The notes beneath the pieces were generated by a model. The model was not told where the DNA came from. It ran no database searches and saw only the letters and a program-made list of their open reading frames with translations. From Bacteroidales bacterium UBA1189 (lineage in GTDB: Bacteria; Bacteroidota; Bacteroidia; Bacteroidales; Bacteroidaceae), in the NCBI GenBank assembly GCA_002309805.1, contig DBYJ01000047.1, forward strand, positions 1-18,714: a stretch of DNA of 18,714 nucleotides, written 5' to 3'. Below are positions 8,138 through 16,600 of this stretch, piece by piece (the stretch's first letter is position 1; every line of letters begins with the position of its first letter). The position numbers and the translations under genes are program-made.

Positions 8138-9640
8138 TTAGTAGGCACGTGCGAAGATGACGCGGCGGGCGCTGGGCTTGCCTGTCACCATATCCACGCC
8201 GGGCGTGGTGTCCATGCAGATAGCGGGGTAGTTGGGGTCGTCGAAGGGCACGCAGCGTATGGTGGCCTTGGTCTCCTCCTTGATGCGGGCCTCCGTCTCG
8301 GCGGTGCCGTCCCAGTGGGCAAGGATGAAGCCGCCCTTCTCAATCTCTTCCTTGAACTCGTCGTAGGTGTCGACACTCTTAATCCAGCTGTTGCGGTAGG
8401 CAAGGGCTTTCTGGAAGATGTTCTGCTGCATGTCGTCCAACAGCTTCTGGACGTATTCCTCGATGCCTTCGATGGGCAGGGTCTCCTTCTCCAGCGTGTC
8501 GCGGCGCATGACTTCGAGAGTGCCGTTCTCCAGATCGCGTGCTCCCATGACGAGACGGACGGGTACGCCGCGCAGCTCATAGTCGGCAAACTTGAAACCT
8601 GGGCGCTTGTTGTCAGAGTCGTCGTATTTCACGCTGATACCCATACGGCGCAGCTTCTCGGCGATGCCGCTGACCTTCTCGCTGATGGCAGCCAGCTGCT
8701 CTTCGTTCTTGTAAATAGGCACGATGACCACCTGGATGGGGGCGAGCTTCGGCGGCAGCACGAGGCCGTTGTCGTCGCTGTGCACCATGATGAGGGCGCC
8801 CATCAGGCGGGTGCTGACGCCCCAGCTGGTGGCCCAGACGTAGTCGGTCTTGCCCTCCTTGTCGGTAAACTGCACGTCGAAAGCCTTGGCGAAGTTCTGC
8901 CCGAGGAAGTGGCTGGTGCCGCTCTGCAGCGCCTTGCCATCCTGCATCATGGCCTCGATGGTGTAGGTGTCGAGGGCTCCGGCGAAACGCTCGGTCTCGC
9001 TCTTCACGCCCTTGATGACGGGCACGGCCATGAACTGCTCGGCAAAGTCGGCATAGACCTTCAGCATGGTCTGGGCTTCCTTTTCAGCCTCTTCGCGGGT
9101 GGCGTGGGCGGTGTGTCCCTCCTGCCATAGGAATTCGCTGGTGCGGAGGAAGGGACGGGTGCGCATCTCCCAGCGCATGACGTTAGCCCATTGGTTGCAG
9201 AGGATGGGCAGGTCGCGGTAGCTGTGTATCCAGTTCTTATAGGTGCTCCAGATGATGGTCTCGCTGGTGGGACGGATGATGAGTTCTTCCTCCAGCTTGG
9301 CTGCAGGGTCAACGACGACGCCGTCGCCCGTATCGTTTGTCTTCAGACGGTAGTGGGTGACGACGGCGCACTCCTTGGCAAAGCCCTCCACGTGTTCGGC
9401 CTCGCGGCTGAGGAATGATTTCGGGATCAGGAGGGGAAAGTAGGCGTTGACGTGGCCGGTAGCCTTGAACATGTCGTCAAGCTGACGTTGTATCTTTTCC
9501 CAGATGGCATAGCCGTAAGGCTTGATGACCATGCAGCCGCGCACGGCTGACTGCTCGGCAAGGTCGGCTTTCACGACCAAGTCGTTGTACCACTGCGAAT
9601 AATTGTCACTACGTTTGGTGAGTTGCTTTAATTCTGCCAT
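8138..9640 (-). CDS. proS: Prolyl-tRNA synthetase, archaeal/eukaryotic type
   Basis: Class II aminoacyl-tRNA synthetase that charges tRNA-Pro in the cytoplasm; 500 residues from the chosen start. Motif 1 lies near GYAIWEKIQRQLDDMF (43-58). Motif 2 is covered by RPTSE (123-127) and TRPFLRTSEFLWQEGHT (151-167). Motif 3 is GVSTRLMGALIM (264-275). An anticodon-binding domain and a C-terminal domain ending in the family's usual tyrosine (FARAY) follow, and the long bacterial editing insertion is absent, which marks the archaeal/eukaryotic type. An ATG at 9700 is in frame but would place the promoter (-7 box at 9680-9673) inside the gene and add 20 atypical residues, so the ATG at 9640 (MAELKQLTKR) is preferred. 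Confidence 0.96.
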   Translation of the reverse strand: MAELKQLTKRSDNYSQWYNDLVVKADLAEQSAVRGCMVIKPYGYAIWEKIQRQLDDMFKATGHVNAYFPLLIPKSFLSREAEHVEGFAKECAVVTHYRLKTNDTGDGVVVDPAAKLEEELIIRPTSETIIWSTYKNWIHSYRDLPILCNQWANVMRWEMRTRPFLRTSEFLWQEGHTAHATREEAEKEAQTMLKVYADFAEQFMAVPVIKGVKSETERFAGALDTYTIEAMMQDGKALQSGTSHFLGQNFAKAFDVQFTDKEGKTDYVWATSWGVSTRLMGALIMVHSDDNGLVLPPKLAPIQVVIVPIYKNEEQLAAISEKVSGIAEKLRRMGISVKYDDSDNKRPGFKFADYELRGVPVRLVMGARDLENGTLEVMRRDTLEKETLPIEGIEEYVQKLLDDMQQNIFQKALAYRNSWIKSVDTYDEFKEEIEKGGFILAHWDGTAETEARIKEETKATIRCVPFDDPNYPAICMDTTPGVDMVTGKPSARRVIFARAY

Positions 9641-9672
9641 ATAATTTTTGGGGTTATTGTATTTCCAAGGCG

Positions 9673-9705
9673 CAAAAGTAATATATTTTTCGTAATCCAT
9701 GAAAA
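9673..9705 (-). promoter_or_regulatory. Promoter of proS
   Basis: On the minus strand the -7 box TACTTTTG (9680-9673) matches TAnnTTTG, and TTTT stands 21 bases upstream (9705-9702) in place of TTTG. Transcription would start at about 9666, some 25 bases before the preferred ATG at 9640. Confidence 0.6.
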
Positions 9706-9720
9706 AAATCGGCCAAAGTG

Positions 9721-9752
9721 TTTCGTTTTTTGGAAAAGAAGCCGTATTTTTG
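9721..9752 (+). promoter_or_regulatory. Promoter of the OmpA-family lipoprotein gene
   Basis: TATTTTTG (9745-9752) matches the -7 consensus, and TTTC (9721-9724) lies 20 bases upstream near the TTTG consensus. The predicted leader is about 40 bases. It is back to back with the proS promoter, about 15 bases apart, so proS and this gene are transcribed divergently from one short region. Confidence 0.65.
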
Positions 9753-9801
9753 CGCAGTTTTTCATGTATCAGTATTGTTAACCATTTAATAAATCGTTTC
9801 T

Positions 9802-10488
9802 ATGAAAGCAAAAAGTGCAATTAGTTTGTGTTTGTGTGCAACCCTGATTCTTTCGGGCTGCGGTATGTCTAAGACAGCTGGCGGTGCCCTCATCGGTACG
9901 GGTGCTGGTGCCCTGCTGGGTGCTGCTGTTGGTTATTACACGGGCAACACGGCCGTCGGTACGGCTGTGGGCGCTACTGTCGGTGCTACTGCTGGTGCCC
10001 TCATCGGCAATCACATGGACAAGGCTGCCGAGGCTGCTGCCAAGGTGGAAGGTGCAGAGCTTGAGAAGCTGACTGACGAGGATGGCAACACCCGCGCCGT
10101 GAAGGTTACCTTCGACAGCGGTATCCTCTTCGCTACCAACAAGGCTAACCTCAGCGCTGATGCTCAGAAGAATCTGGCTCAGTTTGCCGAAGTGTTGAAG
10201 ACCTACAACGATGCCGATGTCGCCATCTATGGCCACACCGACAACACAGGTTCTCTGGCTGTCAACCAGAAGCTCTCCAAGAATCGTGCTGAGGCCGTCT
10301 CCGACTTCCTGAAGTCGAAGGGCGTTGCCGAGTCGCAGATCAAGGAGGTCGAGGGCTTTGACTTCCAGCAGCCTGTTGCCAGCAACGACACCAAGGAAGG
10401 CCGTGCCCAGAACCGCCGCGTGGAGGTGTTCCTCTATGCCAGCGACGAGATGCGCGCTGCTGCCGAGGCTGGTACGCTGAAGGAATAA
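9802..10488 (+). CDS. OmpA-family outer-membrane lipoprotein with glycine zipper
   Basis: A 228-residue lipoprotein that probably ties the outer membrane to peptidoglycan. The signal peptide ends in a lipobox LSGC with the lipidated cysteine at residue 20. The next residues (GMSKTAG) lack the acidic run linked to surface export in Bacteroidetes, so it should face the periplasm. Residues 26-70 are a glycine-zipper segment (GGALIGTGAGALLGAAVG and repeats). Residues about 100-212 are the OmpA/MotB peptidoglycan-binding domain, with IYGHTDNTG (D147) and AQNRRVEVF (R205/R206) forming the expected diaminopimelate-binding site. Its own promoter lies at 9721-9752, and a hairpin with a T-run follows at 10507-10584. 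The family is clear; the specific role is not known. Confidence 0.93.
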   Translation: MKAKSAISLCLCATLILSGCGMSKTAGGALIGTGAGALLGAAVGYYTGNTAVGTAVGATVGATAGALIGNHMDKAAEAAAKVEGAELEKLTDEDGNTRAVKVTFDSGILFATNKANLSADAQKNLAQFAEVLKTYNDADVAIYGHTDNTGSLAVNQKLSKNRAEAVSDFLKSKGVAESQIKEVEGFDFQQPVASNDTKEGRAQNRRVEVFLYASDEMRAAAEAGTLKE

Positions 10489-10500
10489 TACCGAATAAAC

Positions 10501-10584
10501 GAATTAGAAATTAGGAATTAGGGACTGGCAGCGCATCCTGTTTCAACTGCGGGCCGCTGCAATCCTAATTCCTAATTTCTTTTT
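10501..10584 (+). terminator. Heptamer inverted-repeat element acting as likely terminator
   Basis: GAAATTAGGAATTAGG (10507-10522) is the exact reverse complement of 10564-10579, giving a 16-bp stem. Inside it GCAGCG (10528-10533) pairs with CGCTGC (10555-10560). A T-rich run (about 10576-10584) follows, consistent with rho-independent termination after the lipoprotein gene. The arms and the GGC-GCGC-like start of the loop resemble the element inside mtaB at 124-220. Confidence 0.7.
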
Positions 10585-10603
10585 CATTCCACTAAATATA
10601 TTC

Positions 10604-10631
10604 TTCAATCTTCAATTTTCAATCTTCAATC
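10604..10631. repeat. Four tandem heptamers just before the NrnA-like start
   Basis: TTCAATC, TTCAATT, TTCAATC and TTCAATC stand head to tail and end seven bases before the ATG at 10639. This is the whole immediate leader of the gene. A change in copy number by slippage would alter the leader length in 7-base steps. Confidence 0.85.
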
Positions 10632-10638
10632 TTTCTAA

Positions 10639-11655
10639 ATGTTTTCCTTTCCTGAGTCTGATGTACGGAAGCTGGCTGCGTTGATAGCCGACAACGAGTT
10701 CTTTGTCCTTATCTGCCACACCAATCCTGACGGCGATGCCATGGGTTCCACCCTCGGCTTTGCCGACTGGCTGCGCGGGCAGGGCAAGACGGCTGTGGTG
10801 GTCGTGCCCGACATGTACCCCGACTTCCTCAACTGGCTCCCTGGTGCTCAGGAATCCATCCGTGCCGATAAGTATCCCGACAAGGCAGCCCTCACGGTTG
10901 CTGCTGCCGACGTCGTCTTCTGCATGGACTTCAACACCCCCAGTCGCACCAACGGCTTGGAGCAATCCATCCGCGAGGCGAAGGGGCATCGCGTGCTCAT
11001 CGATCATCACCTCGACCCTGAAGCCGGCATCTTCGCCGTCTCTTTCAGCCAGCCCGAAGCTTCATCAACCTGCGAGCTCGTCTATACGCTCATCGAGGCC
11101 ATGCACGGCGAGGAGTATCTCACGAAGTCGGGCGCCCAGTGCCTTTACTGCGGCATGATGACCGACACGGGCGCCTTCACCTTCAACTCTAACCGTCCCG
11201 ACATCTTCTACATCATCAGCCGCCTGCTCGAGCACGGCATCGACAAGGACGACATCTATCGCCGCGTCTTCTTCAACTATTCCGAGGGACGCCTGCGCAT
11301 GATGGGCTATACCCTCTATCAGAAAATGCGCCTCTTCCCTGAGCAGAAGGCATCCCTCATCACCCTCACGAAAGCCGAGATGAAGCGCTTCCGCTTCCAC
11401 AAGGGCGACACGGAGGGCTTTGTCAATCTGCCTCTTCAGATACGTAACGTCCGCTTTTCAGCCTTCCTGCGCGAAGATACCGAGAAGGACGAGATTCACG
11501 CCTCGTTCCGCAGCGTGGGCACCTTCCCCTGCAACCGCTTTGCCTCCACCTATTGGGAGGGCGGAGGCCATCTCAACGCCTCCGGAGGCCGCTTCCATGG
11601 CACCCTCGACGAAGCCGTCGCCCACTTCGAAAAAGCCCTCGCAGAGTTCAAGTGA
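10639..11655 (+). CDS. nrnA: DHH-family phosphoesterase (NrnA-like oligoribonuclease/pAp phosphatase)
   Basis: A cytoplasmic Mn-dependent phosphoesterase that, in characterised members, removes nucleotides from short oligoribonucleotides and dephosphorylates 3'-phosphoadenosine-5'-phosphate. The 338 residues hold the DHH domain motifs HTNPDGDAMGS (27-37), CMDFN (D97), IDHHLDPE (DHH at 122-124) and MMTDTGAF (D176), and the C-terminal DHHA1 domain with EGGGHLNASGG near residue 312. All metal ligands are present, so it should be active. The gene has no neighbour of related function here. It follows a terminator-like element and a run of TTCAATC heptamers. RecJ is ruled out by length; cyclic-di-AMP-degrading GdpP is ruled out by lack of membrane and PAS/GGDEF parts. 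Confidence 0.92.
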   Translation: MFSFPESDVRKLAALIADNEFFVLICHTNPDGDAMGSTLGFADWLRGQGKTAVVVVPDMYPDFLNWLPGAQESIRADKYPDKAALTVAAADVVFCMDFNTPSRTNGLEQSIREAKGHRVLIDHHLDPEAGIFAVSFSQPEASSTCELVYTLIEAMHGEEYLTKSGAQCLYCGMMTDTGAFTFNSNRPDIFYIISRLLEHGIDKDDIYRRVFFNYSEGRLRMMGYTLYQKMRLFPEQKASLITLTKAEMKRFRFHKGDTEGFVNLPLQIRNVRFSAFLREDTEKDEIHASFRSVGTFPCNRFASTYWEGGGHLNASGGRFHGTLDEAVAHFEKALAEFK

Positions 11656-11665
11656 CGTTATAGTT

Positions 11666-11751
11666 CCCTCCCTCATCCTACTTTTTTATTATTTATCAAT
11701 TTCTCCATTAGACTAGGTGGGGGGAATTCCCATTTGGTATGTTGAGGGAGG
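11666..11751. other. Inverted repeat downstream of the NrnA-like gene
   Basis: CCTCCCTCA (11667-11675) is the exact reverse complement of TGAGGGAGG (11743-11751), and the T-rich run TGTTTTTTTCTTTTT follows from about 11761. The loop is long (67 bases) and holds a perfect 10-bp palindrome, GGGAATTCCC (11722-11731). It may be a weak terminator. Nothing in the stretch 11656-11800 looks coding. Confidence 0.4.
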
Positions 11752-11777
11752 ATGAAAGCATGTTTTTTTCTTTTTCC

Positions 11778-11808
11778 TTTCCAGTCATAATTCTTTTTCC
11801 TATCTTTG
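11778..11808 (+). promoter_or_regulatory. Promoter of the PEGA/BACON-FISUMP unit
   Basis: TATCTTTG (11801-11808) matches TAnnTTTG, and TTTC (11778-11781) lies 19 bases upstream. The start of transcription is expected near 11815, giving a leader of about 60 bases before the ATG at 11878. No second promoter is seen before the lipoprotein gene at 13605, so this one probably serves both genes. Confidence 0.7.
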
Positions 11809-11815
11809 CGCCAAA

Positions 11816-11853
11816 GTTTGCAGACTCAAGGGAACTGTCCCTTTGACGCAAAC
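11816..11853 (+). promoter_or_regulatory. Stem-loop at the 5' end of the PEGA mRNA leader
   Basis: GTTTGC (11816-11821) pairs with GCAAAC (11848-11853). Inside, TCAAGGGA (11826-11833) pairs with TCCCTTTGA (11838-11846), with one bulged base, around an ACTG loop. The predicted transcription start lies at or just before the base of the stem. It could protect the 5' end, or it could be a REP-like palindrome that landed here. Confidence 0.6.
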
Positions 11854-11877
11854 GATTTCTTTAACAGAAGGACGCGA

Positions 11878-13581
11878 ATGAAACGACTGTGTATTTTGGA
11901 GCTTATGCTCTTCCTCGCAATTCTGGTGGGAAGTGCTCAGAATATCTCCGTAAAGAGTTTCCAGCTTCTGGAAACCGATCTTACGGCAAATCTCGAAGGA
12001 ACTATGGAGATTGACCAGAACGGCGAAGTGGCTGCTCTCATTAAGGTCATCACTACCGAGACGGGATTTATGTTCGATGTGGGCATGCTGGGTATTGTCC
12101 GTCAGGTGCAGAATCCAGGCGAGATATGGCTCTATGTGCCGCATGGTGTCCAGCGCATCAGCATCAATCATCAGCGTTTGGGACGCCTCGAGGAACCCTA
12201 TTATTTCCCCATTCCTGTTCAGCAGGCACGCACCTACGAGCTGGTGCTTACTGCCAGTCGTGTCAAGACCATTGTGGAAGAGGATGCCGGAGGCGGCTAT
12301 CTGGCGCTGAAGGTGACACCTCCGTCGGCTATGGTCTTTGTGGACGACAAGCCCCAGGCGCTCAATGCCGACGGCTCCATCTCTATGTTCCTCCTCTATG
12401 GCGAGCACACCTATCGTGTCGAGGCCCCAGGCTGTAAGCCTGAGTCGGGCACGGTGAACATCAAGTCCGAGGAGACGCAGACCATCATCGTTAATCTCAG
12501 CTCTCAGATGGCTCATGTGGTTCTGTCGGTTCCGATGAGCGATGCCGAGATTTGGGTCAACAACGTGCGGAAGGGCGTGGGACAATGGACGGGCTCGCTC
12601 GCTCCTGGAGCCTACGTTATCGAGACGCGCAAGGAGGGCTGCCGTCCCCAGCGCACTACCGTCACTCTTGCAGAGGAAGAGGAACGTACTCTCGCCCTGC
12701 AGGCTCCTGAGCCCATCTTCGGACGCCTGCGTGCCGATAGCAATCCTTTGGAGGCAGAGGTCTGGTTGGGCGACAAGAAGCTCGGCTCCACGCCAGGCGT
12801 CTTCAGCAATGTCCCTGTAGGCAGTCATTCATTCCTATTTATAAAGGATGGCTACCAAAGCAAGACGGTCGACGTCACCATCGAGGAGGGCAAGATAGCC
12901 ACCGCCTCCGCAAAGTTGGAAAAGGATGGCAGCCCCACCTTCGAAGCCACTCCTAAAACCTCTTCTAAAGGGAAAGAAAAGTCGCCCCGCCATCAGGAGG
13001 GGAAGAAGGAGGCCCGTCCCTCGCTCCTAAAGAAGACAGGTTTCTATGTGGGTGCCCATTTTCAGGTATGTGTGCCCTTTGCCACAGGTTTCTCTCTCGG
13101 AGGCTACTTGTCGGGCTTCCATGCCGAGGGATATGTTGCATTTGCCAACGGTCTGTTGGGCTCTGGCTATGGAGGCTCTGACGAGGTGACTTGGTACTAC
13201 CTCGATGATGATAGAAACATCACGGCCGCCTTCAATCAGACTTACCGTTCGAAAATGTTCTATAGCGGCAGCATCGGTTATTGCATTCCTCTTGGGCTAC
13301 GTGTCCGTCTGACACCTCGTGTGGGTGTCGACCTCCTCACCATCGGTGCCGAAGTCTCCGATGCCCTCAGCCTCGAACAGAGCACCTATATCCTCTCTGC
13401 CACCGCTTCGCTTCGTGCCGAGTTTGCCGTCTCGCGTCGGATTGCCCTTACCATTACCCCCGTGTATCGCCTTCCCGTCCAGCGGGGGGCTACGGCTGAT
13501 ATCCTTTACAGAAGCCGGATGATTAACGGATATTGGAACAACTCCTTCGCGCCTCTCATTGGTTTTTGCTTCAACTTCTGA
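11878..13581 (+). CDS. PEGA-domain protein with C-terminal outer-membrane barrel
   Basis: A 567-residue exported protein of unknown exact function. The ATG at 11878 is chosen because it begins a signal peptide (MKRLCILELMLFLAILVGSAQ); an upstream in-frame start would read through the leader stem-loop. Residues about 22-135 form an N-terminal module (FDVGMLGIVRQ, GEIWLYVPHGVQRISI). Three PEGA-type beta domains follow: about 141-208 (ALKVTPPSAMVFVDDKPQ), 212-277 (VVLSVPMSDAEIWVNN) and 281-349 (GRLRADSNPLEAEVWLGDKK, with the VPVGSHSF signature). A Lys-rich linker (350-386) leads to a region (387-567) of alternating residues ending in GFCFNF, as in outer-membrane barrels. The surface-lipoprotein gene starts 23 bases downstream, so the two are very likely one operon. 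I infer a cell-envelope partner or anchor for that lipoprotein. Confidence 0.85.
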   Translation: MKRLCILELMLFLAILVGSAQNISVKSFQLLETDLTANLEGTMEIDQNGEVAALIKVITTETGFMFDVGMLGIVRQVQNPGEIWLYVPHGVQRISINHQRLGRLEEPYYFPIPVQQARTYELVLTASRVKTIVEEDAGGGYLALKVTPPSAMVFVDDKPQALNADGSISMFLLYGEHTYRVEAPGCKPESGTVNIKSEETQTIIVNLSSQMAHVVLSVPMSDAEIWVNNVRKGVGQWTGSLAPGAYVIETRKEGCRPQRTTVTLAEEEERTLALQAPEPIFGRLRADSNPLEAEVWLGDKKLGSTPGVFSNVPVGSHSFLFIKDGYQSKTVDVTIEEGKIATASAKLEKDGSPTFEATPKTSSKGKEKSPRHQEGKKEARPSLLKKTGFYVGAHFQVCVPFATGFSLGGYLSGFHAEGYVAFANGLLGSGYGGSDEVTWYYLDDDRNITAAFNQTYRSKMFYSGSIGYCIPLGLRVRLTPRVGVDLLTIGAEVSDALSLEQSTYILSATASLRAEFAVSRRIALTITPVYRLPVQRGATADILYRSRMINGYWNNSFAPLIGFCFNF

Positions 13582-13604
13582 TACCTCTTTTTCCCGTTTG
13601 AAAG

Positions 13605-16600
13605 ATGAAAAACTCACGCCTCGCCATACTGCCGCTGCTTTTCACGTTCATTGTCCTTATGCTGTCGTGTTCAGAGGAAGGCACATACGATAACCACTAC
13701 TCCCTTTCCCCTGAAAGCTTTTTCGAAATCCTCCAAATGCCTGAGGTCTTCGACGGCGAGGGTGGGAGAGACACTATTCGTATCAAAACCAACCTCCCTT
13801 GGAAGGCCGTCCCCAATGAGACGTGGATGACGGTCAGCCCCTCTTCGGGCGTAGGTTCTGCCATTGTGACGGTAACGTCGGAAAAAAACGAACTCCCAGA
13901 ATTACGCGCTGGAGAAATCGTTTTCGGCAATCGGTTATGGCTCGATAAAAACAGCTCGTCCGATGAGGTTAACGACATGCTGGGCATCGTTACCATTAAG
14001 CAATCGCCCACGCTGGAGTTCTCCCTTTCTGCGGACACTCTTTTCTTCACACCCCAATCCGACGGGAAGTCTGTTTCGATTACCTCCAACCTGAGTTGGG
14101 AGGCCTCCACGCGCTTTTATTGGTTTACCCTCTCGAAAACGTCGGGTGAAGGTGACGGCACTTTGGTAGTGGAAGCTACGGAAAATACCTCTATCGAAAA
14201 GCGCGAAGGAACGATTACATTCAAAAGCTTGGCTGGATTTAGCACGCTTACCGTTGTGCAGGAAGGGGTAGAGCCTGTTTTCGAAGTCGGCCCTGATACC
14301 CTGTCCTTTACCTACAAAAGCACAAGTGCCGTTCTTACGGTTACTTCGAATCAGTCGTGGAAGGTTTCCACCGACGACTCGTGGCTCAGCCTCTCTTCCA
14401 CAGGCGATATGTATGGCCCCATAGTCAGCGTACAGGCGACGGAAAACACCACCTCCACGTCGCGTGAGGGTGCCGTTACGTTCACGGCAGGCGACTCAAC
14501 ATATGTTGTCCCTGTCACGCAAACTGCCCGTACCCTTTCTGTGGATACGGAAAGTCTCACCTTCACTTCTGCAGGAGGCAGTCAGACCATTACTGTAGAA
14601 GGTGACAGTCCGTTCGATGTCACGTCGGATGCCAATTGGCTTACTCTCGATATACGTGGGACTTCCGTTGTCGTTAAGGCAGCTGCCAACACCTCCATTA
14701 CAGAACGCGAAGCCCTTATTATCGTTTCCGCTTCAGGCCTCAGCGAAGGAACAATATCGCAAACCATCTCCGTCACACAAGAGGCTGCCGCTCCTACTTT
14801 TAGCGTCACCCCAACATCTGCCTCTTTCACTTCTTCAGGAGGCAGCAAGACGTTGACGGTAACCTCCAACCAAACGTGGACGGCTTCCTCCGATGCGGCT
14901 TGGCTGACGCTTTCAGAAACCTCAGGCACAGGCAATGCCACATTATCTATATCCGCTGAAACCAATAATGCTACAAGCAGCCGTTCAGGCATAGTAACCT
15001 TCAAGGCAGGCAGCACTTCCTATACCGTCAGCATTTCGCAGGAAGGCGCAGCACCCACATTCAGCGTCACTCCCACATCTGCCTCTTTCAATTCTTCAGG
15101 AGGCAGCAAGACGTTGACGATATCTTCCAACCAAGCGTGGACAGTTTCCTCCGATGCGGCTTGGCTGACGCTTTCAGAAACCTCAGGTTCAGGCAATGCC
15201 ACCTTATCTATAACTGCTGAAACCAATAATTCCATAAGCAGCCGTTCTGGAACGGCAACCTTCAAGGCGGGTGGCATGTCTTATACCGTCAACATTTCGC
15301 AAGAAGGCGCAGCACATACATTCAACGTTACACCTACTTCGGCCTCTTTCACTTCATCTGGCGGAAGTATATCATTGACGATAACCTCCAACCAGTCTTG
15401 GACGGCATCTACCAGCGCAACTTGGCTGACGCTTTCCAATGATTCTGGCTCAGGTGATGCCACGTTGACGGTAACGGCAGAAGCAAACACTTCTACCAGC
15501 AATCGCACGGAAGCAATTACTTTTACCGCAGGAGGTACTTCATACAGAGTTTCCGTCACGCAAGAAGGCGCTGCCCCCACGTTCAGCGTCACGCCGACTT
15601 CCGCAGAGTTTACGGCAGATGGTGGTAGCAAGACATTGACGATTACTTCAAATCAAACTTGGACGGTTTCTTCCGATGTCTCTTGGCTGACGCTTTCAGA
15701 AACATCAGGCACAGGCAATGCCACATTATCTATAACCGCTGAAACCAATAATTCTACAAGCAGCCGTTCAGGTACAGTAACTTTCAAGGCTGGCGGCACG
15801 TCTTATACCGTCAATATTTCGCAAGAAGGAGCTGCACCCACATTCAGCGTCACACCTACTTCGGCCTCTTTCACTTCCTCAGGCGGAAGTATATCATTGA
15901 CGGTAACCTCTAACCAGTCATGGACGGCTTCTACCAGCGCAACTTGGTTGTCGCTATCGAGGACTTCAGGTAAAAGCGATGCTACGTTAACTGTAGAAGC
16001 GATGGCAAATACTTCCATGAAAAGCCGTTCTGACAAAATTACCTTCAAGGCTGGCGACACATCCTACACCGTCAGTATCTCGCAGGAAGGCGCAGCACCC
16101 ACTTTTAGCGTCACCCCGACATCTGCAGAGTTTACGGCAGATGGTGGCAGCAAGTCGCTTACGATAACTTCCAACCAGATGTGGACAGCCTCTGCCAGTG
16201 CATCTTGGATATTGCTCTCGAAAAATGCAGGTAATGGCAATGCAACTTTGACGGTAACGGCTTCAGCAAATACATCAATAGAAGAACGTACAGGAGAGGT
16301 CACATTTGAAGCGGGTGGAAACTTCTATACCGTTTCCGTCATTCAGGCTGGTGCTATTCCTACTTTTAGTATTTCTCCGACATCTGCTTTCTTCACATCC
16401 TCAGGAGGGAGCGAGACATTAATAATATCATCTAATCATTCTTGGATAGCATCTACGGACGTCTCTTGGCTGACGCTTTCAGACAATTCAGGCACGGGAG
16501 ATGCTACATTATCTTTAACAGCAGAAGCCAACAATTCAACAAGCGGTCGTTTTGGCTTGGTAACGTTCAGTGCAGGAGAAGCAAACTATATTATCGATAT

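Noticed and set aside
6148..9640. Polysaccharide utilisation locus
   Set aside because: GH97 and GH2 are present, but there is no SusC/SusD pair and no PUL-type regulator, and the neighbours are housekeeping genes.
9641..9700. Longer proS start at 9700
   Set aside because: It would place the promoter -7 box inside the gene and add 20 residues unlike the family N-terminus.
11800..12828. Long minus-strand open frame opposite the PEGA gene (and similar ones opposite porT, GH2, GH97 and proS)
   Set aside because: These are shadows of real genes caused by codon bias: composition is odd (rich in His, Arg, Ala), there are no known domains, and the opposite strand has clear families.
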